Of a stretch of 20,715 nucleotides of DNA, positions 14,568 through 20,607 are shown in pieces. The position numbers and the translations under genes were made by a program. The number at the start of each line of letters is the position of its first letter. The stretch's first letter is position 1. The DNA lies in IMG/VR virus record IMGVR_UViG_3300007734_000446, positions 1-20,715 of that record. One strand, written 5' to 3'. Source of the DNA: a virus. The notes under the pieces were generated by a model. The model made no database searches. It worked only from the letters and a program-made list of their open reading frames with translations, and had not been told where the DNA came from.

Positions 14568-16757
14568 ATGGAATACGATCAATTTGTGGCTAACAAGCGC
14601 CGCACCGAGGTTGCCACCGGCCATGCGCCAGGTGCGCTTAATTCAAATCTTTTTGACTTTCAGCAAGCTATCGTAGCTTGGGCCGTTCGCCGTGGACGTG
14701 CCGCAATCTTTGCTGATACCGGGCTCGGTAAAACGCTGATGCAGTTGTCGTGGGCTGATGAGGTTGTGCGGCATACATCTGGGCGGGTTTTGATTTTGGC
14801 TCCGCTAGCCGTATCTGAGCAGACAATTAGAGAAGGGCATTTATTCGGCATTCACATCGAAAAGTATCAAGATCAGGATTCGATGGGCGTATTTATTACG
14901 AACTATGAGCGCATGGATCACGCGCTAGAACAGGAATGGCATGGCATTGTTTTGGATGAGTCATCTATCCTTAAGGCGCATGACGGCAAGACCCGCACCA
15001 AACTAATTGATCTATGTCAGGCCATACCTTATCGGCTGTCATGTACGGCAACGCCATCACCAAATGATTTCGAGGAGCTGGGAAATCAATGCGAGTTCTT
15101 GGGCGTGATGACGCGCACTGATATGCTTGCAACGTATTTTGTCAATGATACTGGCGACACAGGGACATGGCGACTTAAGGGATGGGGGGCCTCAAAGTTC
15201 TGGGAATGGATGGGATCGTGGGCTGTAGTTCTTCGCAATCCTTCAGATATTGGTTTTGATGGATCTCGATATCTTTTGCCTGATCCGGTTTACACAGAGC
15301 ATATGGTGGAGATAGAGGACCACTCAGGCGATTTATTTGCCAAGCCCGCAATGACCCTAACGGAGCGCAGAAAAGCCCAGCGTGATTCGTTAGAGGCCAG
15401 ATGCCGTGCATTGGCTGAAGTTGTCAATAAAAACAAAGATGAGCCGTGGCTAATTTGGTGTCACCTAAATGATGAGGCTGATTTGCTTCAATCTTTAATT
15501 CCCGGCTCCGTCAATGTGCAAGGCAGCGATTCACCAGAAAAAAAAGCCGCCAGAATGATGGATTTTTCAGATCGCAAATTGCGCGTATTGATTAGCAAGT
15601 CATCTATTTGCGGTTACGGCATGAACTGGCAACATTGCGCACGCATGGGTTTTGTAGGGCTTTCTGATTCGTTTGAGAAGTTCTATCAAGCCGTGCGTCG
15701 ATGCTATCGATTTGGGCAAAAACGGAATGTTGAAGTGCATATCTTCACTTCAGAAACCGAAGGCCAGATACTCGAAAACATCAAGCGCAAGGAAGCCCAG
15801 CATCATCAATTGAGCGAAAGCATGATTGAGCATATGAGAGACATTATGAACGAAGAATTAAAAGGGCAGAGAAACATTGTGGATGCTTATCAAGAATTGA
15901 GACATGAGCGCGACCGTTATACGGTCCTGCTTGGTGATTGCGTCAAGCATTCAAGAAAAATGGAAGATAACAGCATTGATTATTCCGTATTTAGCCCACC
16001 GTTTGCTGATCTTTTTGTTTACTCCAATTCTGACCACGATATGGGCAACTGCTCTGATGATGCCGAGTTTGTGGCTCAATTGCGATACCTGATTGCCGAA
16101 TTGTTCCGCATCATTAAGCCAGGCAGAAACGTATCGTTTCACTGCATGAACCTGCCGACCACCAAAATGCGCCAAGGCTATATTGGACTGCGTGATTTTC
16201 GCGGGGATCTGATACGCGCATTTCAGGATGCTGGATTCATTTACCATTCAGAAGTGTGTATTTGGAAAGATCCTGTAGTCGCCATGCAGCGCACAAAAGC
16301 GCTAGGGTTATTGCATAAGACCATTCGTGATAACGCATCCATGAGTCGCATGGGGTTGCCTGATTATGTTGTCACTATGCGTAAGACTGGAGATGCTGAT
16401 CCTAGAGTGACGCATGGCGATAGTTTGCCAGTTCATCTTTGGCAGAAATACGCTAGCCCAATTTGGGATGACATCAATCAAGGACGAACGCTTAACAAAA
16501 TGCCTGCTCGTGATGAAAGCGACGAAAAGCACATGTGCCCGCTTCAATTGGATGTGATTGAGCGGTGCATCCATCTTTGGACTAATCCTGATGATTTGGT
16601 GTTTTCGCCTTTTACTGGCATTGGCTCTGAAGGCTATTGCGCAGTCCGTATGGGCCGACGATTTATTGGAACTGAGCTCAAGCCACAATACTTTGATTTG
16701 GCTTGCCAAAATCTTGCCGAAGCCGCAGGAGCGCAACAGGCGGACTTATGGACCTGA
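14568..16757 (+). CDS. SNF2-like helicase fused to a DNA methyltransferase
   Basis: ATG 14568 is chosen because ACAGGAG lies just upstream; an in-frame TTG at 14544 sits inside the terminator. The 729-residue protein has an N-terminal SF2/SNF2-type ATPase: FDFQQAIVAWA, Walker A DTGLGKT (50-56), DESS (130-133) in place of DEAH, SCTATPSPND, and a second lobe ending in QAVRRCYRFGQKR (about 374-386). From about residue 440 it is a beta-class amino-methyltransferase: SPPF at 476-479 is the catalytic motif IV and FSPFTGIGS at 679-687 is the SAM-binding motif I, with FIGTELKPQYFDLA after it. SPP-type motifs are common in N4-cytosine enzymes, so N4mC or N6mA is possible. No nuclease domain is seen. 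Confidence 0.88.
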   Translation: MEYDQFVANKRRTEVATGHAPGALNSNLFDFQQAIVAWAVRRGRAAIFADTGLGKTLMQLSWADEVVRHTSGRVLILAPLAVSEQTIREGHLFGIHIEKYQDQDSMGVFITNYERMDHALEQEWHGIVLDESSILKAHDGKTRTKLIDLCQAIPYRLSCTATPSPNDFEELGNQCEFLGVMTRTDMLATYFVNDTGDTGTWRLKGWGASKFWEWMGSWAVVLRNPSDIGFDGSRYLLPDPVYTEHMVEIEDHSGDLFAKPAMTLTERRKAQRDSLEARCRALAEVVNKNKDEPWLIWCHLNDEADLLQSLIPGSVNVQGSDSPEKKAARMMDFSDRKLRVLISKSSICGYGMNWQHCARMGFVGLSDSFEKFYQAVRRCYRFGQKRNVEVHIFTSETEGQILENIKRKEAQHHQLSESMIEHMRDIMNEELKGQRNIVDAYQELRHERDRYTVLLGDCVKHSRKMEDNSIDYSVFSPPFADLFVYSNSDHDMGNCSDDAEFVAQLRYLIAELFRIIKPGRNVSFHCMNLPTTKMRQGYIGLRDFRGDLIRAFQDAGFIYHSEVCIWKDPVVAMQRTKALGLLHKTIRDNASMSRMGLPDYVVTMRKTGDADPRVTHGDSLPVHLWQKYASPIWDDINQGRTLNKMPARDESDEKHMCPLQLDVIERCIHLWTNPDDLVFSPFTGIGSEGYCAVRMGRRFIGTELKPQYFDLACQNLAEAAGAQQADLWT

Positions 16758-17089
16758 AGCGATGCTCACATTGCAAACAAACTAAGCCAGTTTCTGAGTT
16801 CCACCGCAATCTTGCGCGTAAAAATTCTTATCAGTCATGGTGCAAGCCTTGCAAGGTCTTTGCAAACCGCTCGGCCAGGTTGCTCAGTCCGACAGCACCA
16901 GAACAGCCAAGAGTGATGCCTCAGTTCTGTGGTACGCGCTACAACGCAAAACTGACGGATGAGGACGTTAGACTAATTCGTGGGCTTTTTGATGATTTGT
17001 CCTGCGCTGAGATAGCCCGCAAGTTTGAAGTGGCTCGAACAACGATCAGCTCCATTAAGCATGGATATTCTTGGTATCGACTAAAATAA
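16748..17089 (+). CDS. Zinc-finger plus helix-turn-helix protein
   Basis: ATG 16748 (MDLKRCSHCKQTKPVSEFHR) overlaps the end of the methyltransferase gene by ten bases, and AGGCGG lies upstream. The 113-residue protein has an N-terminal CSHC...CKPC zinc finger (Cys 6, 9 and about 32, 35), the type found before phage HNH and endonuclease VII-like domains. The C-terminal half (KLTDEDVRLIRGLFDDLSCA and EIARKFEVARTTISSIKHG) is a helix-turn-helix like those at the ends of homing endonucleases. The HNH catalytic segment is absent. It may be a regulator or a trimmed endonuclease. Its finger resembles that of the gene at 18235. Confidence 0.75.
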   Translation: MDLKRCSHCKQTKPVSEFHRNLARKNSYQSWCKPCKVFANRSARLLSPTAPEQPRVMPQFCGTRYNAKLTDEDVRLIRGLFDDLSCAEIARKFEVARTTISSIKHGYSWYRLK

Positions 17090-17102
17090 TTGTCAACAGT
17101 TG

Positions 17103-17131
17103 TTTACAGGATGACAATAGTTGATTAAGAT
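17103..17131 (+). promoter_or_regulatory. Promoter within a dyad, start of the accessory gene run
   Basis: TTTACA (17103-17108), 17 bases, then TAAGAT (17126-17131) is a credible sigma70-type promoter. It is enclosed by an inverted repeat ATTGTCA (17089-17095) / TGACAAT (17112-17118), and CAACAGTTG (17094-17102) is itself a palindrome. The dyad spans the -35 region, as an operator would. Transcription would begin near 17138 and make a leader containing the stem at 17151-17201. Confidence 0.5.
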
Positions 17132-17150
17132 TCAATTGTGCTCAGTTTAT

Positions 17151-17201
17151 GGCCCCGTTTCGCAAACCCAGATCGGGAGCGCGGACAAGAGCAGCGGGGC
17201 C
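17151..17201 (+). other. Structured RNA leader element, copy 1
   Basis: GGCCCCG (17151-17157) pairs perfectly with CGGGGCC (17195-17201). Inside, CGC-aaa-CCC-agatc-GGG-a-GCG (17161-17181) can form a second hairpin, then 13 bases remain before the closing strand. ACCCTTTTA and the ribosome binding site of the 17225 gene follow. A similar layout occurs at 18513-18556. At 51 bases it is too short for a tRNA. Confidence 0.45.
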
Positions 17202-17224
17202 ACCCTTTTATTTGGAGAGATAAG

Positions 17225-17401
17225 ATGACTAACCTTGGACCCAATACGCATCCAGGCTACTGCCCGGTCTGTTCAATAAAGGCAGACATCTGGAACGACA
17301 CGCGCAATGCGTGGGAATGCACTTACTGCAACTGGATCGGCACAACGCCTGATCGTGAACCCAAACTAAAGAGAGAGGACTACGTCAATGAAATTTTTTG
17401 A
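17225..17401 (+). CDS. Small zinc-ribbon protein
   Basis: ATG 17225 is preferred over an upstream in-frame ATG at 17138, because GGAGAG lies seven bases ahead and the upstream part is a structured leader. The 58-residue product has CPVC and CTYC pairs (about residues 13-16 and 32-35) spaced as in a zinc ribbon, with aromatic residues around (WNDTRNAWECTYCNW), and a charged C-terminus. Many phages carry such restriction-alleviation-like or generic zinc-ribbon proteins. No specific function can be stated. Its end overlaps the next gene. Confidence 0.75.
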   Translation: MTNLGPNTHPGYCPVCSIKADIWNDTRNAWECTYCNWIGTTPDREPKLKREDYVNEIF

Positions 17402-17603
17402 CCGCTTTGGAGCCTGGTTGATCAACACCAACGCCGGGATGATTTTCAGCATTCTCATCGCCTTGACCGGCGCAAGCATCACCGGATATAAAATTTTGAC
17501 CGGCCCCAAGGCGGTTACCATCAGCGCCAGTGAATTTACCTGTGTGCAAGCCGAGCCGTGGGGTATCGCCACTCGTTGCACAGCATATGCGAGGGTTCGC
17601 TAA
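17388..17603 (+). CDS. Small membrane protein
   Basis: The 71-residue product has one hydrophobic helix at about residues 17-38 (AGMIFSILIALTGASITGYK) behind a short charged N-terminus, then a soluble tail with two Cys (FTCVQAEPWGIATRCTAY). The orientation may be N-in with the tail outside, where the cysteines could form a disulfide. ATG 17388 overlaps the previous stop and has GAGAGGAC upstream. It could belong to a lysis or superinfection module, but no holin or spanin family is recognised. Confidence 0.65.
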   Translation: MKFFDRFGAWLINTNAGMIFSILIALTGASITGYKILTGPKAVTISASEFTCVQAEPWGIATRCTAYARVR

Positions 17604-17617
17604 CGAGCATTCTCACC

Positions 17618-17839
17618 ATGACCATTAACGATTGCGAAGTCGATGTGGAGTTCACATTCTGGAAAGGTTATGAGGCCACTTGGGATGATCCCGGTTGCCC
17701 TGATGAAGCAGAGGTAAGCAAGGTCTGGTATCCATCCAACAGCAAGGATCAGGTCAACATCCTGCCTGTCATGCACGAAGATGACATTCAGGCGATCTAC
17801 GATCACATTTATGACTCTTCAGGGCAAGACAATGATTAG
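17618..17839 (+). CDS. Conserved-looking phage hypothetical protein
   Basis: The ATG at 17618 gives 73 residues starting MTINDCEVDVEFTFWKGYEA; an upstream in-frame ATG at 17558 would overlap the membrane-protein gene. The pattern NDCEVDVEF...GCPDEAEVSKVWY...DDIQAIYDHI resembles short beta-rich phage proteins seen in many accessory regions. It is strongly acidic and has no membrane segment. The ribosome binding site is weak, so translation may be coupled to the upstream gene. Function unknown. Confidence 0.6.
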   Translation: MTINDCEVDVEFTFWKGYEATWDDPGCPDEAEVSKVWYPSNSKDQVNILPVMHEDDIQAIYDHIYDSSGQDND

Positions 17840-17942
17840 AATCCTTAAGGTGCTACTGGTGATGGCCTCCATTGCTGGATACGCTTACGTCAGCAACCAA
17901 GATTTTGAAGATCAACAGAAAGCCGAGGCCGCATACAAATGA
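17832..17942 (+). CDS. 36-residue membrane microprotein
   Basis: ATG 17832 lies within the end of the previous gene (8-base overlap) and the frame runs MIRILKVLLVMASIAGYAYV with a charged, helical tail ending EAAYK. The first 20 residues form a hydrophobic segment with a basic start, either a membrane anchor or a signal peptide. Its stop overlaps the next start as ATGA. The small size makes it uncertain, but the chain of overlaps argues that it is translated. Confidence 0.5.
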   Translation: MIRILKVLLVMASIAGYAYVSNQDFEDQQKAEAAYK

Positions 17943-18037
17943 AATCACTCCGCGCAATCAGAATGGCAATCATCTATTGGCAGATCGACTGGCTAATTGC
18001 GCGGGTGAGTAAGTTGATAAACCGTAAGCGGGTATAG
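17939..18037 (+). CDS. 32-residue basic microprotein
   Basis: ATG 17939 overlaps the previous stop as ATGA. The product (MKSLRAIRMAIIYWQIDWLI, then ARVSKLINRKRV) is an amphipathic helix with aromatic residues and a very basic end, which could lie along or cross the membrane. Nothing else is known. Support comes only from the overlap and composition. Confidence 0.4.
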   Translation: MKSLRAIRMAIIYWQIDWLIARVSKLINRKRV

Positions 18038-18137
18038 AGCGGTCAATCATCCCCGAGGCGCAACAGTACGGCGGGTCTCTCCACTCCTTTCTTGCTCGCA
18101 ATGTGTGGGTGCGCCATTTTTCATACACAGGAATGCA
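18038..18137 (+). other. Noncoding gap with a possible stem
   Basis: No open frame is convincing here. GGCGCA (18057-18062) is complementary to TGCGCC (18110-18115), which is followed by A and five T. A six-pair stem closing a 47-base loop before a T-run is a weak terminator or leader candidate. A CACAGGA ribosome binding site for the next gene ends the gap. Confidence 0.3.
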
Positions 18138-18248
18138 ATGGACTTTGAAGCAAAAATGACAGGGTTAATGATTATCGGGTTCATTCTGGTTATCGTCATT
18201 GAGTTTGTAGTGGGAAAGCACTACCTCAAAAACGATGACGAAGACTAA
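18138..18248 (+). CDS. 36-residue single-pass membrane protein
   Basis: ATG 18138 follows CACAGGA. Residues about 8-25 (TGLMIIGFILVIVIEFVV) form a clear membrane helix, followed by a charged acidic tail (KNDDED). The end overlaps the zinc-finger gene by 14 bases. The shape suits a small inner-membrane protein, such as an anti-holin or exclusion peptide, but no family is recognised. Confidence 0.55.
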   Translation: MDFEAKMTGLMIIGFILVIVIEFVVGKHYLKNDDED

Positions 18249-18507
18249 GGTCTGTTCAGCTTGCCTTGAATCAAAACCGCTTGATGATTTCGGTTGGAGG
18301 CTCAAAGGAGCCAGGAAGCCATACCAAGAAGCCAGATGCAAACCTTGCAGGGCGAAGGCCAACACAGAAATCAATCGACGGGCAAGGGAAGCTAAAGAAC
18401 TAGCCGAATACGAAGAAACGGTTTGTCCTTGCGATCTTTGCTCCAAGCAAACCACTTGCCAAGTTGAGTGTGTGAGCTTTAAGTGTTGGAGCGAACACGG
18501 AATATGA
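18235..18507 (+). CDS. Zinc-finger protein with two cysteine clusters
   Basis: The 90-residue product has CSAC...CKPC (residues 7-10 and about 35-38) in the same pattern as the finger of the 16748 gene, including the ...SKPLDDF and ARCKPCRAKAN segments. A second cluster near the C-terminus (CPCDLCSKQTTCQVECVSFKC) could bind another metal. The middle is a basic helix. It lacks the HTH of its relative. Possible roles are DNA binding or a trimmed endonuclease accessory; function unknown. ATG 18235 lies in the end of the preceding microprotein gene. Confidence 0.7.
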   Translation: MTKTKVCSACLESKPLDDFGWRLKGARKPYQEARCKPCRAKANTEINRRAREAKELAEYEETVCPCDLCSKQTTCQVECVSFKCWSEHGI

Positions 18508-18512
18508 GTTAC

Positions 18513-18556
18513 GGCCCCCACCCTTTTAATTAAGGGCTGTAGGAGTACCGGGGGCC
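18513..18556 (+). other. Structured RNA leader element, copy 2
   Basis: GGCCCCC (18513-18519) pairs with GGGGGCC (18550-18556). Directly inside, CCCTT (18521-18525) and AAGGG (18532-18536) form a hairpin with a 6-base loop, leaving 13 bases before the closing strand. ACC follows. The plan equals that of 17151-17201: the same outer stem type, an inner C-rich/G-rich hairpin next to the 5' arm, and a 13-base spacer with ARGAGYA. Confidence 0.5.
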
Positions 18557-18566
18557 ACCTTAAACA

Positions 18567-18616
18567 GAAGCATCTTTCCACCATATTTTGTGGGTTTCCA
18601 AATGGAAGGGTGCTTC
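18567..18616 (+). other. Long 14-pair RNA hairpin
   Basis: Bases 18567-18580 pair with 18603-18616 over 14 continuous positions (12 Watson-Crick, two G-U) around a 22-base loop that may hold CCA/TGG. No U-run follows, so it is not an intrinsic terminator. It stands 25 bases before the GTG of the 18642 gene and next to copy 2 of the stem element. Confidence 0.6.
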
Positions 18617-18641
18617 CCTTTAGGATGAACAGGAGAGACAA

Positions 18642-18992
18642 GTGACAGACAAAGAATTGATGCTCAGAGCCTACAAAGCCTTGGGCGTATTTAACGAACG
18701 CAATCCTACCCAGACCGTTGAGAACATCCTCATGGAACTTGAGGAGCGCATCAGCGAGATCGAGGAGCAGAAGCAGTTCTACAAGATGAGCAAGGAATCG
18801 CGGGACAAGATGCGTCTAGCGGCCCAGGGCAACAAAAGCCAATGGAACCCTGCCTACGATGCGCCATACCTTGAAATCAAGGCCCTTGTCGCAAAAGGCG
18901 TATCTGTCGTTTGCGCTTGCAAAGCCACAGGAATGAGTTCTGACGCATATTACCGGCGCAGACGGATTGAACTTCACGGGAAAGACAGATGA
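18642..18992 (+). CDS. Putative HTH protein
   Basis: The start is a GTG with CAGGAG upstream. The 116-residue product begins MTDKELMLRAYKALGVFN and contains a coiled segment (ELEERISEIEEQKQFY). It ends with LVAKGVSVVCACKATGMSSD followed by YYRRRRIEL, a helix-turn-helix like those of resolvases or small phage regulators. The basic tail fits DNA contact. The N-terminal TDKEL start resembles the 19477 gene. Its end overlaps the next ATG by four bases. Confidence 0.7.
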   Translation: MTDKELMLRAYKALGVFNERNPTQTVENILMELEERISEIEEQKQFYKMSKESRDKMRLAAQGNKSQWNPAYDAPYLEIKALVAKGVSVVCACKATGMSSDAYYRRRRIELHGKDR

Positions 18993-19204
18993 ACGCACCT
19001 AAGAAGATTTACTACGATGATTTTGCTGGAACCGTTAATCGTGAATGGATGGTTGGCGATACGGCCTACATCCGCGCCGACATTGTTGATGAGTTGGTGG
19101 AGGCGTTGGAAGCTATTGTTCGGTATGCAGGGAATAACGGGGATGACTATCTAGCAGATCAAGCCAGATTAGCTTTAACAAAGCTGGAGGAGAGCCATGA
19201 CTGA
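18989..19204 (+). CDS. Small phage hypothetical protein
   Basis: This 71-residue acidic protein (MNAPKKIYYDDFAGTVNREW...IVDELVEALEAIVRYAG) resembles short phage proteins with a beta hairpin followed by a helix. It ends in LTKLEESHD, where the codons for ESHD also contain the ribosome binding site and start of the next gene. The same ending occurs in the next gene, because a 15-base junction is duplicated. No function is known. Confidence 0.65.
   Translation: MNAPKKIYYDDFAGTVNREWMVGDTAYIRADIVDELVEALEAIVRYAGNNGDDYLADQARLALTKLEESHD
19190..19204 (+). repeat. Junction repeat, copy 1
   Basis: GAGAGCCATGACTGA occurs here and identically at 19470-19484. It encodes the last residues and stop of one gene while supplying the ribosome binding site and ATG of the next. 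It is a ready site for homologous swapping of small gene modules. Confidence 0.7.
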
Positions 19205-19484
19205 ACCAAAATTCACGCCGGGGCCTTGGTTTACTGACGATTACGGCTACATTTTTTCTGGTGAACGTAGGGACGCGCACATGATTGCCGAGGTTCGCGG
19301 GTGGGGATGGATTCAATACCTTCCAAACCCGGAACAAATCCAAGACGCCAACGCCCACCTAATCGCCGCCGCGCCGGAGCTTTATAAGGCTTTGGAATAC
19401 TGCATTAAACAGATACCAGAGTTTGGGGATGTTCCGGGAATTAAAGCCGCACTCGCCAAGGCGCGGGGAGAGAGCCATGACTGA
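19197..19484 (+). CDS. Conserved phage protein, FTPGPW type
   Basis: The 95-residue product starts MTEPKFTPGPWFTDDYGYIF and later has DANAHLIAAAPELYKALEYC. This combination (FTPGPW near the start and ANAxLIAAAPELxxAL) is widespread in phages and prophages of proteobacteria. The middle is a beta-rich segment with several Trp and Gly. The biochemical role is unknown. Its ATG lies within the duplicated junction, and its own last residues (ESHD) come from the second copy. Confidence 0.8.
   Translation: MTEPKFTPGPWFTDDYGYIFSGERRDAHMIAEVRGWGWIQYLPNPEQIQDANAHLIAAAPELYKALEYCIKQIPEFGDVPGIKAALAKARGESHD
19470..19484 (+). repeat. Junction repeat, copy 2
   Basis: This second identical copy of the 15-base junction lies 280 bases after the first. 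It joins the FTPGPW gene to the 19477 gene with the same overlap geometry. Confidence 0.7.
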
Positions 19485-19803
19485 CAAAGAACTCCTAGAA
19501 CTCGCGGCGAAAGCGGCGGGGTACATTCCTGTTGGTGAATCCGAAGAAGGGAATTTTTTGGTCTCTATGGATGGGAACAAAACGTACGGTGTTTGGAACC
19601 CTTTAGATAGTGATGCTCAGGCGCTGAGGTTGGCGGTGAAGTTGGAAATTTATGCCATTGTTGCTGCTGATCTAGGCGTAGTAAGTGCAAGGATTAGAAA
19701 CGGAGCGCGAATGTCATGGCGGGAAAACATTAACGACGACCCCTACGCCGCAACCCGCCGCGCCATTGTCCGAGCCGCCGCTGAAATTGGGAGGACGTTA
19801 TGA
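19477..19803 (+). CDS. Conserved phage protein, WNPL type
   Basis: ATG 19477 follows GGGGAGAG and overlaps the previous stop. The 108-residue product begins MTDKELLELAAKAAGY. It contains WNPLDSDAQALRLAVKLEI and ends DPYAATRRAIVRAAAEIGRTL, a pattern frequent in phage accessory proteins resembling NinX/DUF2591. An in-frame ATG at 19423 is less likely. Function is unknown. Confidence 0.75.
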   Translation: MTDKELLELAAKAAGYIPVGESEEGNFLVSMDGNKTYGVWNPLDSDAQALRLAVKLEIYAIVAADLGVVSARIRNGARMSWRENINDDPYAATRRAIVRAAAEIGRTL

Positions 19804-20192
19804 CTGATAGAGCGCGTGAGTTGTTGGGGATTGCGATTGAAGAATGGGATTCAGACCGTGATCTTTATGAGTTTCATAAAGTAATGGAAGAAATCCGCGC
19901 CTATCTTGCAGAGCCAGAGGCGAAGCGGAAAATACTGAGTGATGAGGAGATTTTTAACCTATACAACGAACATGAAGAAGAAACATCAGTCCATTCAACT
20001 ATTTTTCATTTTAACGAGTTTGCTAGGGCTATAGAAGCAAGAGTTTTGCAACGAGAACCGTTAAAAAAAGAACAAATCGAGAAAGGATTTCAGGAAACGG
20101 GATACAGAGAAGGAGAGTCTAGGGGTAGATGTTTTGTTTTAGGCGTTCGCTTCGCAGAAAAGCACCACGGGATTGGAGGTTGGGATGAGTAG
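19800..20192 (+). CDS. Phage hypothetical protein, paralogous to its neighbour
   Basis: The 130-residue product has two recognisable blocks: RELLGIAIEEWDSDRDLY...EIRAYLAEPE (about 5-38) and LSDEEIFNLYNEHEEE...FNEFARAIEARVL (about 46-82). Both recur in the next gene in the same order. A basic/aromatic C-terminus (CFVLGVRFAEKH) is unique to this one. ATG 19800 overlaps the previous stop as ATGA, with GGAGG upstream. No enzymatic motif is seen. Confidence 0.7.
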   Translation: MTDRARELLGIAIEEWDSDRDLYEFHKVMEEIRAYLAEPEAKRKILSDEEIFNLYNEHEEETSVHSTIFHFNEFARAIEARVLQREPLKKEQIEKGFQETGYREGESRGRCFVLGVRFAEKHHGIGGWDE

Positions 20193-20607
20193 GGAATTGT
20201 TGCGACGGGTAGTAGATGCTTGGGACGATGACGAAGAAGTCAGATATGACAATCAAGAGCGTGAAGCATTGATGAATGAAATCCACGACTTCCTCTCCAC
20301 CCCAGAGCCAACGCAGAATGAGGAGCCTGTGGCATGGATAAGCCATAACGGATTCAGATTCAACGCTGATATCGAACCGATTGAACATGGGGTAGAGGTT
20401 CCGCTCTTTCTCCACCCCGCCCCGCGCCCAGAGTTTGTGAGGTTGAGTGAGGAGGAGATTGCTAGTTGGTTTGGTGCGGCTATTGAAGGTAGTTTGATTG
20501 AGTTTGCCCGAGCCATTGAGGATGCGTTGAAGGAAAAGAACACCATCAACAAATCAGACCCAGACTCAATAGACCTACAGTCACGCTGTCGAGGTGACAA
20601 GCTATGA
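20185..20607 (+). CDS. Phage hypothetical protein with PVAWI-type insert
   Basis: ATG 20185 has GGAGG upstream; an in-frame ATG at 20173 overlaps that site. The 140-residue product starts SRELLRRVVDAWDDDEEVRY...EIHDFLSTPE and ends with LSEEEIASWFGAAIEG...IEFARAIEDALKEKN, both shared with the 19800 gene. Between them lies NEEPVAWISHNGFRF...VPLFLHPAPRPE, a short beta-rich unit common in phage accessory proteins. The protein seems modular; its role is unknown. Confidence 0.7.
   Translation: MSRELLRRVVDAWDDDEEVRYDNQEREALMNEIHDFLSTPEPTQNEEPVAWISHNGFRFNADIEPIEHGVEVPLFLHPAPRPEFVRLSEEEIASWFGAAIEGSLIEFARAIEDALKEKNTINKSDPDSIDLQSRCRGDKL

Noticed and set aside
17151-17204. tRNA-like 7-pair acceptor stem followed by ACC
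   Set aside because: Only about 51 bases separate the ends, and there is no anticodon or T arm, so it is not a tRNA.
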